Source: CAZAGT01 sp964484515
Lineage (GTDB): Bacteria; Desulfobacterota; DSM-4660; Desulfatiglandales; HGW-15
DNA length: 9,328 bases
Direction: 5' to 3'
Assembly (NCBI GenBank): GCA_964484515.1
Contig: CAZAGT010000193.1
Span: 1-9,328, forward strand
Numbering within the stretch: position 1 is the stretch's first letter; each line of letters begins with the position of its first letter. The notes under the pieces were generated by a model that was not told the DNA's origin, ran no database searches, and saw nothing but the letters and a program-made list of their open reading frames with translations. A program made the translations under genes and the position numbers. Of the stretch, positions 1 to 6,555 are shown one piece after another.

Positions 1-702
1 CATCTGAGCCATGTACAAGACCCCCGCCAAACCGGCAAGAAAGCCGCTGAGCATGAATACGTAAATTCTATGTCTGGCCACGTTGATGTCCGACAACCCG
101 GCGCCTTCCAAGTTGCCTCCGATGGCGTACGTTCGCCTCCCGAATGCCATGCCCAGGGCCAGGTAGATGCTCAAAAGCCAGACCCCCATCCCCCAGTAGA
201 ACACGGACGGCAAACCCGCGATAAACGTGGTCGCAATGGCACGGAAGGCCTTATCATCCATGATTTGAAGGAAACCTTTCGAGAGGTAGAGTGCCATTCC
301 CTCCACGACGATGGAAACACCCAGGGTGGCCATGAAGGAAGGGACGTGAAACTTCGCCAGAAACAGCCCATTGATGAAGCCGAAGGCTACGCATATCACC
401 AGAGCCAGAGGGATCACCCAAAGCCCAAAATCCTCGATGTACAGTACGCAAAACAGGGCTGAAAGTTTCAACAGGCTTGGCACTGAAAAGTCAAAGGACC
501 CCGTCATGATGACAAAGGTCAATCCGCAGGCCGCGACTAGGAAGTATGACATGGAATAGACCAAAGATATAATCCCATGATACCGGAGAAAGAACGGGTT
601 CATCATTTGGAATCCAACCACAACCGCTACCACAAAGACGATCGGCCCGATTGTCGTCATATTATTCCGAAGCCATACCTGAGAATAATTTGGTCTAGTC
701 AT
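1..702 (-). CDS. CUT2-family ABC importer permease (second permease), partial
   Basis: Inner-membrane permease of a ribose/xylose/AI-2-type (RbsC-like, BPD_transp_2) ABC importer. It runs off the left edge after 234 codons; family members are about 310-340 residues, so roughly the last 90 are missing. Visible features: hydrophobic segments near residues 18-35, 50-68, 95-115 and 122-140; TGSFDFSVPS at 67-76, matching the family's TGGIDLSVGS region; and YAIGGNLEGAGLSDINV at 192-208, the cytoplasmic loop that contacts the ATPase. The start is ATG at 702, with GGGAAGG just upstream but rather close to the start (2 nt). The gene begins 15 bp after the stop of the other permease, so both are in one transcript. 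Two non-identical permeases suggest a heterodimeric pore as in LsrCD or RhaPQ (known for those systems; inferred here). The substrate cannot be read from the sequence. Confidence 0.93.
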   Translation of the reverse strand, partial: MTRPNYSQVWLRNNMTTIGPIVFVVAVVVGFQMMNPFFLRYHGIISLVYSMSYFLVAACGLTFVIMTGSFDFSVPSLLKLSALFCVLYIEDFGLWVIPLALVICVAFGFINGLFLAKFHVPSFMATLGVSIVVEGMALYLSKGFLQIMDDKAFRAIATTFIAGLPSVFYWGMGVWLLSIYLALGMAFGRRTYAIGGNLEGAGLSDINVARHRIYVFMLSGFLAGLAGVLYMAQM

Positions 703-717
703 CGCCTTCCCACTTTC

Positions 718-1686
718 TCATGTTATCGTTACGCCCCTTAAACCCCTCGCACTAACGATGATGGATCCAATGAGCAATAACCCCACAAGAAGTTGTAACG
801 AGTAAGGGTGCAATGGCGAAAGATACACTCCGCGGTAGAAAACGGTAAACGTCAAGGCACCGATGATCGTTCTCTGAGGACCGCCGCTGCCGCCCATAAG
901 CGGCGTCCCACCCAGGACAATGGCCACCAAAGGCCAAACCAGGGTGTTGAGTTTCAACTCCACCGGAGTCGAACCTCCATGATGTTGGAAAAGGATCATC
1001 GACCCGATCCCCGTAAATAGCCCGCTCAACGTGAAAGCCAAGATCTTGTACTTGTCCACGTTTATGCCGGCTAAACGCGCCCCCTCTTCATTCGACCCAA
1101 TAGCGTACAGGTATGTACCAATCCGCGTGTATTTCATAATGAATACGGCGGCGCATATGATGGGGATAGACAGAAGAAAGGTCGTCGGGATCCGGGGTAT
1201 CAGCGGCGCCGTGATGAACTCGAATCCGCGGACAACGCGCGGATATCCACCGGCGAGTTTGGCTGTTAATCCCCAGTACGCGACCAACAAACTCAAGGTT
1301 AGGATAAAGGAGGGAATTTTCGCCTTCGCTTGGATGACCCCGATGACAAACCCCGTCGCAATCCCCAGCAGTAAGATAACAAAGATGGAAGATAATCCGA
1401 GTACCGGCATGCAAAGCCACACTAGGACTCCGCCGAGCATCCAAATTCCAACGTAGGACAAGTCCAGTGAACCGATTACCACCACCATGGAGGGCCCGAG
1501 CGCAAATAGCATGAGCGTTACAAACTGCCTTAGGATGGTCTTGAGGTTTAAGAGACTTAGAAACCTTCCCGGGAATAGGGCCGAAAACACCACTACGAGG
1601 GCGATCAAAACGATCATAACAGGCTGAGCCTTCAAGGTTCGAATCAAGAAGGAACCTATCTGCTTAAATCTGTTGGACGATTTCAC
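718..1686 (-). CDS. CUT2-family ABC importer permease (first permease)
   Basis: Complete 322-residue RbsC/XylH-type permease that forms the inner-membrane channel with the neighbouring permease. Hydrophobic stretches lie near residues 22-40, 52-72, 78-97, 100-118, 125-145, 168-184, 215-233, 248-262, 272-288 and 297-312. Family landmarks are IGSLDLSYVG at 71-80 (compare GGIDLSVG), YAIGSNEEGARLAGINV at 194-210 (ATPase-coupling loop) and VAIVLGGTPLMGGSGG at 254-269. The start is GTG at 1686-1684, overlapping the TGA of the ATPase gene by 4 bp (GTGA), typical of translational coupling. AAAGGCGG lies about 8 nt upstream as a modest ribosome-binding site, and there is no ATG before codon 24. The family is clear; the substrate is unknown. 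Confidence 0.95.
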   Translation of the reverse strand: MKSSNRFKQIGSFLIRTLKAQPVMIVLIALVVVFSALFPGRFLSLLNLKTILRQFVTLMLFALGPSMVVVIGSLDLSYVGIWMLGGVLVWLCMPVLGLSSIFVILLLGIATGFVIGVIQAKAKIPSFILTLSLLVAYWGLTAKLAGGYPRVVRGFEFITAPLIPRIPTTFLLSIPIICAAVFIMKYTRIGTYLYAIGSNEEGARLAGINVDKYKILAFTLSGLFTGIGSMILFQHHGGSTPVELKLNTLVWPLVAIVLGGTPLMGGSGGPQRTIIGALTFTVFYRGVYLSPLHPYSLQLLVGLLLIGSIIVSARGLRGVTIT

Positions 1687-3218
1687 GTCGACACCGCCTT
1701 TCTGAACTCAGGGGGGGTGAGGACTTTTTCGATCTTCCCATCTCTTAGGAAAAAGATTTGGTCACACAGGATGGAATACTCTTTTGGATCATCACTCACA
1801 AGGATCATGGAGATGGCCCTCTTTTTCATCTCCAACATGACCGCATAGATGTCTTCTCTAGCTCCCACATCGATCCCTATCGTGGGATCGTCCAGCAAAA
1901 GTACGTCCGGGTTTCTTTCAACCCACTTCCCTACGGAAACCTTCTGTTTATTACCGCCGCTGAGAGAGTAGCACTCCGTGTTAACACTCGGGGCCACTAT
2001 TCGCAACATACGCACGATCCTTTCCGCCATTCTTCTCTCAGCATCGAAATTGATGGCCGGAATGAATTTCCGCAATACCTTCTGGATATTGATGATCGAG
2101 ATGTTCTTCACAATCGGCCAATTGAGGAATAGCTCTTTCCCCGTTTCACCTGAAAAATACCCGATGCCTTGCCCTAATCTGACGTGGGGCGGTTCGTCGG
2201 CCTTGAGCTTCTGACCCTTAAATAGAAGTTCCCCCTTTTGAAATTTCGTGATACCGGCGATGGTTCTGATAATATTCGTTTTGCCAGATCCTGACGGGCC
2301 AAAAAACCCAATGCACTCGCCTTTATGAAGATCGAATGAAATATCGTAATAACGCCCCTTTCTTGTCAGATTTTTTGCTGTCAAAGCGACCTCCTCGCTC
2401 ACAGCTTCTTTGGTTTCCTCCGTGTGGACATAATTGGAGGATTGCCTGCCTACAATCGCCTGAAACAGATCTTCCTCCGTCATTTCCTCGGCGGACAGGT
2501 CATAATTGGCAACCAGCTTACCGTCTCGCAATACGTGTATCCTATCCGTGAATTCCTTTACTTCAGGAATGATGTGCGAAATGAAGAGGAATGACGCATT
2601 CTTCTTCATCTTTATGAGGTCGCGGAACAGCTCCCGCCGTTCCTCGTCATTTAGCGGCGCGGTCGGCTCGTCGAGGATGATGATCGGGGTCGTGTCATCA
2701 TCCCCGCGCTCCAGTCTGACACTTAGGATGGCCCTGGCTATCTCAACCATCTTCTGGGTGGAGAACGGGAGTTCGTGCATAAAGGCTTCGGCATCGCACT
2801 TCACATGAAGTTCGTCCAAAATGGCCCTGGCATTCCTCTTCATCTCATCCGTCTTCAAGCGCAGGAACTTGACATACTTGTCCTCGTGGCCCAAAAAAAG
2901 GAACTGATAGACCCGGAGCCATGGAATGACTCCCTTTTCCTGGTAGACGATGGAGATTCCCCTCTTCGCCGCCTCCTTTGGGTTCTTGGGGAATGGAACT
3001 CTCTCCCCTTTGCGATACATTTCGCCCGTATCCGGGGGATAAACGCCGACCAAGATCTTCATCAGGGTGGATTTCCCGGCTCCGTTTTCCCCTACGATCC
3101 CAACGATTTCATTTGGGCGAGCCCTCAGACTAATACCGTCCAGAGCACGCACGACTCCTTCGAAAGTCTTGGAGACCCCCTGCACCTCTAATAACGAATC
3201 ATCCATCGATATCACCAT
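1683..3218 (-). CDS. CUT2-family ABC importer ATPase, two fused nucleotide-binding domains
   Basis: 511-residue cytoplasmic ATPase of the RbsA/MglA/XylG/LsrA family, which powers the adjacent permeases. Domain 1: Walker A GENGAGKST at 43-51, Q-loop Q93, weak signature LPFSTQKM at 150-157, Walker B ILDEP with D183/E184, H-loop H215. Domain 2: Walker A GPSGSGKT at 307-314, signature LSGGNKQ at 419-425, Walker B LLLDDPT with D443/D444, and S475-D476 at the H-loop position. Relatives normally have a degenerate P-loop (GAGRTE type) in domain 2, so a complete GSGKT there is odd, while the catalytic Glu is Asp and the His is absent. The start is ambiguous: ATG at 3218 has AAGG immediately against it, whereas ATG at 3206 (codon 5) has GGTG 6 nt upstream and AAGG 12 nt upstream, so the protein may be 507 residues. 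Its TGA overlaps the permease GTG. Confidence 0.95.
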   Translation of the reverse strand: MVISMDDSLLEVQGVSKTFEGVVRALDGISLRARPNEIVGIVGENGAGKSTLMKILVGVYPPDTGEMYRKGERVPFPKNPKEAAKRGISIVYQEKGVIPWLRVYQFLFLGHEDKYVKFLRLKTDEMKRNARAILDELHVKCDAEAFMHELPFSTQKMVEIARAILSVRLERGDDDTTPIIILDEPTAPLNDEERRELFRDLIKMKKNASFLFISHIIPEVKEFTDRIHVLRDGKLVANYDLSAEEMTEEDLFQAIVGRQSSNYVHTEETKEAVSEEVALTAKNLTRKGRYYDISFDLHKGECIGFFGPSGSGKTNIIRTIAGITKFQKGELLFKGQKLKADEPPHVRLGQGIGYFSGETGKELFLNWPIVKNISIINIQKVLRKFIPAINFDAERRMAERIVRMLRIVAPSVNTECYSLSGGNKQKVSVGKWVERNPDVLLLDDPTIGIDVGAREDIYAVMLEMKKRAISMILVSDDPKEYSILCDQIFFLRDGKIEKVLTPPEFRKAVST

Positions 3219-3268
3219 CCTTATTCATGGTACCTAATCTCCACAGGCGAAACGCGACTGGAGCACAC

Positions 3269-3335
3269 AAAAAAACGGCGCTTATCCTTTCATCGTGGTG
3301 ATCGTCGAGCCCCCACGTTAAAGCATGAACGCCGT
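3269..3335 (-). terminator. Three-helix RNA structure with U-tract between binding-protein and ATPase genes
   Basis: Read on the minus strand, three nested helices follow each other: ACGGCG (3335-3330) with CGCCGT (3280-3275), TTCAT (3329-3325) with ATGAA (3293-3289), and CGTGG (3317-3313) with CCACG (3298-3294). They are separated by a 7-nt bulge on one side and an 8-nt bulge on the other, with a 14-nt apical loop. The outer helix runs straight into seven Ts. This can act as an intrinsic terminator or attenuator limiting read-through into the ATPase and permease genes, whose start is about 50 nt further on. The pairing is seen directly; the function is inferred. Confidence 0.45.
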
Positions 3336-3507
3336 GAAAATTGGATTGTGAAGTATGCACGAAAGACCGCCAGAACGATAGGTATCCCGCTGATGCAGGA
3401 TTTCCTTGACCCGCGCGGTTGCGCTCCTTACAGATACGTCTCTCCAGGGCCCAGAAACACCGTCGCAAGTTACAGGGAACTCACAGATGGAGAATCTCAT
3501 AAGCTGC

Positions 3508-3545
3508 AGCGAAGGAGGAGAAATTACGGACACCCCTCCTTCGCT
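3508..3545 (-). repeat. Perfect 11-bp inverted repeat (stem-loop) after binding-protein gene
   Basis: AGCGAAGGAGG at 3508-3518 is exactly complementary to CCTCCTTCGCT at 3535-3545, with a 16-nt loop. In the minus-strand transcript this forms a stable hairpin about 50 nt past the stop codon of the binding-protein gene. No T-run follows it, so it looks more like a 3'-end stabiliser or processing structure than a terminator. A DNA-binding site cannot be excluded. Confidence 0.5.
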
Positions 3546-3560
3546 CACGATTCGCCAAAC

Positions 3561-3585
3561 AGCCCTGGTATCGACATACAGGGCT
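3561..3585 (-). terminator. Stem-loop just after the binding-protein stop codon
   Basis: On the minus strand AGCCCTG, TAT, the loop GTCG, ATA, one bulged C and CAGGGCT form a roughly 10-bp stem with a tetraloop. It begins 10 nt after the stop codon of the binding-protein gene (3597-3595). Only GTTTGG follows, so it is a poor Rho-independent terminator by itself. It may protect the 3' end of the binding-protein message or act with the two structures downstream of it in the same gap. Confidence 0.5.
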
Positions 3586-3594
3586 TGTGTTTCT

Positions 3595-5034
3595 CTACAG
3601 CCAGTTAGGCTCTGTCTTCAACTCTGGCGGGAACTGCTTAGCATATTTGTCCGCTTCTTCCCACGTGTCAATATTGAAGTCCAGGAAGTACTTATGGAGA
3701 GCGCCGACGTGTTTTCTGATGGCCGTGAGGCTGCCAAATTTCTTGAGTTTCGCTGGGAAGTAGTAGTCATGAGAGTTTGGTGCGAGATGGGTTCCACCAC
3801 CTGCATGACGGTCATAGGTCAGGCCGAGCTCCTTGCATTTTCCGAGGGACAGCAGCCTGAAGTCATATGGATACTCCGGCTTCCTCGACTTCATCTCTTT
3901 CAGTACTTTCTGCAGATTCTCCTCGGTTGGGCCTATCGCGAAGCTCGGATGGTGAATGAGGCCGGAGTCCCTAGCCAGCTTCTCGAGCTCACCGGGTCTG
4001 CCGTAACAGTCTATCCTCCCTGATTGAATCATCTCATCCTGCTTCGGGTACCAGGCCCCGGTGCACATATCATACAGCATTGGGACCATCCTTCCTCCGA
4101 AGTAAGGTATCGCGAAGCCGGAAGTGAGGAGAAAGTTACCTTTGAGGATCTCCTCCGCCGTGGTCATTTCCATATCTCTTGATGCGGTCAAGGGGCCGAT
4201 CCTCAGGCCGCGGTCTTCACAGGCCCTCAAGGCGCCCATGGTCTGCGAGTCGTTAGCGCCCCATAAACCCTCATAATCCGTTCGGCTTGCCAATGACGCC
4301 TCGGCGGCCTTTCGTCCTCCCTCGAAGTTCCACTCGCCGTATTGGTGGCCTAGCAGTTTCATCTCGGGATAGAACTTCCAGGCCTGGTAGACCCCCAAGT
4401 TGATGTAGACCGTGGAGACGGTGGCCGCCGTCTTGCTCGCCTGATGGTGAAGGATCTTCGTCTTCCCGCTCTCTCTCATCTTCTGCATCAGCAGGATTAA
4501 GGGCATGAACGTCTGCTCGTCTGAGAGCGGCGTGTTGTCCACAACCCATCGCGGCCCATAGTCTCCTGGGAACACATCCCCGGTGTATCCAAAATGCGTG
4601 GCCATAAACACGTTGTTCTCGTTGCAGATTCTGGCCAATTCAGGCATTACGGACATGGGAGGGACGTTATAGGTCAACGCCTTGGCACCCTTGGCAATCA
4701 TGCTCTCCGTGATCTCGATGCACGACGGTCCGCTTTCGTACACCGCACCCATGAACTTCAGGCCGAGCTGTTTGCAGGCTTGCTCATTGGCCTGGTAGAC
4801 CATCATCGCGTATTCTTGTGACAGATGAAAGGTGATATGCCCAACAGCAAACTTCTCCCCGGGCTTGGCGTTTCTGTATTCTCGGGCAAGCTTCTGCCTC
4901 TCTTTGTCCTGTGCTGCCGCCGGAGTGATTCCACCGGCCATGGCCAGGCCTGCCGCCGTGCCCCCGGCAATCTTAGCCATCCTGCCTATTGCTTCACGTC
5001 GGGTTAGCGTTTCTGAACTTCTTTCCTTCGCCAT
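3595..5034 (-). CDS. Tat-targeted periplasmic substrate-binding protein of the importer (PBP1 / Peripla_BP_4 type), unusually long
   Basis: 479-residue binding protein that captures the ligand and delivers it to the permeases. The N-terminus has a twin-arginine motif, LTRREAIG at 10-17, a hydrophobic run at about 22-38, and an A-A-A cleavage site with mature Gln42. There is no lipobox Cys, so it should be a soluble periplasmic protein exported folded by Tat. Residues 62-310 match the type I periplasmic-binding fold: VGHITFHLSQEYAMMV near the start, an elevated Cys/Gly pattern, and GANDSQTMGALRACEDRG at 259-276, like the NDxMALGA segment of sugar-binding proteins. Relatives are about 320-350 residues; the extra C-terminal stretch (about 370-479, rich in Tyr, Lys and His, with HAGGGTHLAPN at 410-420) is unassigned. 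Start: ATG at 5034 with an excellent GAGGAGG 5 nt upstream. It lies 189 bp after the ABM gene. The ligand is unknown. Confidence 0.9.
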   Translation of the reverse strand: MAKERSSETLTRREAIGRMAKIAGGTAAGLAMAGGITPAAAQDKERQKLAREYRNAKPGEKFAVGHITFHLSQEYAMMVYQANEQACKQLGLKFMGAVYESGPSCIEITESMIAKGAKALTYNVPPMSVMPELARICNENNVFMATHFGYTGDVFPGDYGPRWVVDNTPLSDEQTFMPLILLMQKMRESGKTKILHHQASKTAATVSTVYINLGVYQAWKFYPEMKLLGHQYGEWNFEGGRKAAEASLASRTDYEGLWGANDSQTMGALRACEDRGLRIGPLTASRDMEMTTAEEILKGNFLLTSGFAIPYFGGRMVPMLYDMCTGAWYPKQDEMIQSGRIDCYGRPGELEKLARDSGLIHHPSFAIGPTEENLQKVLKEMKSRKPEYPYDFRLLSLGKCKELGLTYDRHAGGGTHLAPNSHDYYFPAKLKKFGSLTAIRKHVGALHKYFLDFNIDTWEEADKYAKQFPPELKTEPNWL

Positions 5035-5099
5035 AGTAACCTCCTCGTTGATCGTGGTGATGGTTAAGAACGAAGATTAAGCCCTTTACGTTTGCCCAT

Positions 5100-5116
5100 C
5101 CCATTTGCCTAATGGG
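5100..5116 (-). promoter_or_regulatory. 6-bp inverted repeat upstream of the binding-protein gene
   Basis: CCCATT (5100-5105) and AATGGG (5111-5116) are perfect inverted arms around TGCCT. The centre is about 75 bp upstream of the binding-protein start, in the 189-bp gap that also holds the palindromes ACCGCACGGT (5142-5151) and CCTGATTCAGG (5180-5190). It could be an operator or a small leader hairpin. No convincing -35/-10 pair was found nearby. Confidence 0.25.
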
Positions 5117-5223
5117 TCGTTAGCCTTCCAACGTTGACGTACCGCACGGTGTTAGGTCTTCAGTAGATCATACGATGGTCCTGATTCAGGCGCGCACGCA
5201 CCCCCTTGCCGTTGATAAGACGC

Positions 5224-5538
5224 CTATCCCTCCTCGGGGTCGACCATCTCCCATAGGGTGATATCCGGGGCTTCGGTGCATAGCTCAGGAGCAAGCTCGT
5301 TGATCCACTTTTCGAGATAAGGCATCTTCATGTGCTGTTCCCACTCCTCCCGACTGCGCCAATTCTCATAGAATATGAAGTACCCCTTGTCTTCTAAATT
5401 AACGTGCATGTCGTAATTGACGCACCCGGGCTCCTTGTGTGTCTCGTCAACCAAATGCAAGAGCTCCTTGTGGACTTCCTGCTCCTTCCCCGGCTTGGCC
5501 CTACAATAGGCAACGACTGTCAGATTCTTGCTCCCCAT
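5224..5538 (-). CDS. ABM-domain small protein (antibiotic biosynthesis monooxygenase family; YgiN/LsrG-like)
   Basis: Dimeric ferredoxin-like alpha+beta barrel family (PF03992). Members include quinol monooxygenases such as YgiN and the AI-2-processing isomerase LsrG; they are cofactor-free and cytosolic. Visible landmarks in the 104-residue protein: the strand LTVVAYCRAKPGKEQEV at 6-22, the helix LLHLVDETHKEPGCVNYDMH at 26-45 with the family's EpGc..Y signature, and FIFYENWRSREEWEQHMKMP at 54-73, matching the F.fyE.w.s.e.l..H...p motif. The frame stays open to an ATG at 5679, but the first 47 codons do not look family-like, while the ATG at 5538 has AAAGGAGG 9 nt upstream, so I place the start there. 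The gene lies between the regulator and the binding protein of the importer. In lsr operons an ABM protein also accompanies a CUT2 importer, but the rest of the lsr pathway is not seen, so the reaction is left open. Confidence 0.88.
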   Translation of the reverse strand: MGSKNLTVVAYCRAKPGKEQEVHKELLHLVDETHKEPGCVNYDMHVNLEDKGYFIFYENWRSREEWEQHMKMPYLEKWINELAPELCTEAPDITLWEMVDPEEG

Positions 5539-5558
5539 CTCCCAAAACCTCCTTTCAT
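5536..5558 (-). promoter_or_regulatory. Strong Shine-Dalgarno deciding the ABM start
   Basis: On the minus strand AAAGGAGG lies 9 nt before the ATG at 5538-5536, matching the 16S anti-SD at eight positions. It settles the internal start against the longer open frame beginning at 5679. Confidence 0.8.
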
Positions 5559-5736
5559 TTGCCGCTTGGGTATCGCTTATTCGATCGCCCGTCGCAGACA
5601 GCTTTGTTGGCAAGGGTGGAATCGAAGGCGACCCGTTATCCCAGCCAGGCCTCACCTGAAACCTTCCCTTGTCAAACAATGGATAAGAAGAAATGAAACC
5701 GCGCCACTCTCCCGGGAAAAATCCCTCCCCGAGCCT
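5539..5736 (-). other. 198-bp gap between regulator and ABM genes
   Basis: Non-coding under the chosen ABM start. It contains an imperfect hairpin at 5709-5733 (CTC, then GGGA with TCCC, then GAG, with unequal internal loops) shortly after the regulator stop, and a perfect TTGACA on the minus strand at 5675-5670 for which I see no matching -10 box. A separate promoter for the ABM and importer genes is therefore possible but not shown. Confidence 0.35.
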
Positions 5737-6453
5737 TTACCAGTTTTGGCTCTTCAGGATCAATTCCTTGACATCCATGATGTGAAATTCCATGTGCTTT
5801 CGTGCTGATCGGGCATCTCTCCATCTTATCGCGTCATAGACATTACGATGTAGTGTAATCGTATGGTTCATCAAATCCGATACACTCGTGGCTGCTGTAT
5901 CAAAGACCTTTCGTATTAACTGATGAAGGAGGTCTCTAATGATCTCACCGATTCTGGCCATGACTTGATTCTTGGAGAATTCAGCCACCAGCATATGAAA
6001 CTGAACGTCCATGCTAACGAAACGCTTCAGATCTTCAGAATCACAGGCCTCTCCCATCTGCGTCAACACCTGCTCCAACTTCCCGATATCGTCTTCACCA
6101 GCATTCTTGGCAGCCAAGGCTGCCATCGCCCCTTCAATATAGCCTCGTGCCTCCAGCAGGTCCAGGGCAGATTCCCTGTCCATGGCAAGGAAGGACGTGA
6201 GGGGGTTCATGAAATCCGTGTGGGCAACCGCCCGCACAAATGTCCCCCTGCCCTGTTTCGATTCGATCAGGCCCATGAGTTCCAGACGATTCAACGCCTC
6301 TCGCAGAGAAGCCCTGCTGACCCCCATCGTCTTTGCCAATTCGTCCTGAGAGGCAAGCATATCGCCATCCTTCAATTCACCCTGGATGATCATATCCTTG
6401 ATCTTGGATATGATGTTGTCTACGAGTTTCTTGCGTCCGAACATGGCAGCCAT
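5737..6453 (-). CDS. GntR-family transcriptional regulator, FadR subfamily (FCD domain)
   Basis: 238-residue dimeric DNA-binding regulator; FCD-domain members respond to small carboxylates, sugar acids or acyl-CoA derivatives. Residues 8-75 form the winged helix-turn-helix: recognition helix VSRASLREALNRLELMGLI at 45-63 and wing ESKQGRGTFVR at 64-74. Residues about 95-230 form the all-helical ligand domain, with likely metal ligands D149 and H153 (in MDVQFH), H202 (LHRNV) and H224 (MEFHI). This Asp-His-His-His set is the usual one in metal-binding FCD proteins. The length is normal for the family. The ribosome-binding site is poor: ATG 6453 and ATG 6444 are both possible, and an in-frame TGA at 6468-6466 rules out anything further upstream. 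Being first in the array with the ABM and importer genes, it probably controls them and itself. The effector is unknown. Confidence 0.93.
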   Translation of the reverse strand: MAAMFGRKKLVDNIISKIKDMIIQGELKDGDMLASQDELAKTMGVSRASLREALNRLELMGLIESKQGRGTFVRAVAHTDFMNPLTSFLAMDRESALDLLEARGYIEGAMAALAAKNAGEDDIGKLEQVLTQMGEACDSEDLKRFVSMDVQFHMLVAEFSKNQVMARIGEIIRDLLHQLIRKVFDTAATSVSDLMNHTITLHRNVYDAIRWRDARSARKHMEFHIMDVKELILKSQNW

Positions 6454-6505
6454 TGGTAAGTAGGATCAAAAACAGTGGAACACACATGAACCGGGAGGAA
6501 AGTCA

Positions 6506-6526
6506 ACTGATCATCTGATTATCAGT
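6506..6526 (-). promoter_or_regulatory. Candidate operator (palindrome) for the FadR-type regulator
   Basis: ACTGAT at 6506-6511 and ATCAGT at 6521-6526 are perfect inverted arms. Within them CTGAT-T-ATCAG (6515-6525) is itself palindromic. The site sits at the expected transcription start, just downstream of the -10 box of the regulator gene and 53-73 bp before its ATG, which is the classic position for autorepression. It does not match the textbook FadR TGGTnnnACCA consensus. The assignment is inferred from position and symmetry. Confidence 0.45.
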
Positions 6527-6527
6527 C

Positions 6528-6555
6528 TTTATCAACCGCCAAAGCACCCTGTCAA
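6528..6555 (-). promoter_or_regulatory. Sigma70-type promoter of the regulator gene
   Basis: Minus strand: a perfect -35 TTGACA (6555-6550), a 16-nt spacer and -10 GATAAA (6533-6528; 4 of 6 consensus positions). This predicts transcription starting near 6520 with a leader of about 67 nt. Confidence 0.5.

Larger units (their letters stand above)
3219..3594 (-). other. 376-bp non-coding gap between binding-protein and ATPase genes
   Basis: No convincing gene is present on either strand. The gap contains the three RNA structures listed separately and an 8-bp palindrome CCGCGCGG at 3411-3418. No good promoter is visible for the ATPase gene, so transcription probably continues from upstream at reduced level. 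Such gaps are common where the binding protein must outnumber the membrane complex (known for many ABC operons; inferred here). Confidence 0.6.

Noticed and set aside
70..559. Plus-strand open frames of 130 and 62 codons near the left edge
   Set aside because: They are opposite the partial permease, whose translation matches the CUT2 family throughout.
3406..4023. 205-codon plus-strand open frame overlapping the end of the binding-protein gene
   Set aside because: It is antisense to a well-supported gene, its product resembles no family, and it has no plausible ribosome-binding site.
5539..5679. N-terminal extension of the ABM protein to an ATG at 5679
   Set aside because: The first 47 residues are not family-like and the strong AAAGGAGG site points to the ATG at 5538.
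5923..6459. 178-codon plus-strand open frame
   Set aside because: It lies entirely opposite the GntR/FadR gene, whose domains are clear; this is a shadow frame.
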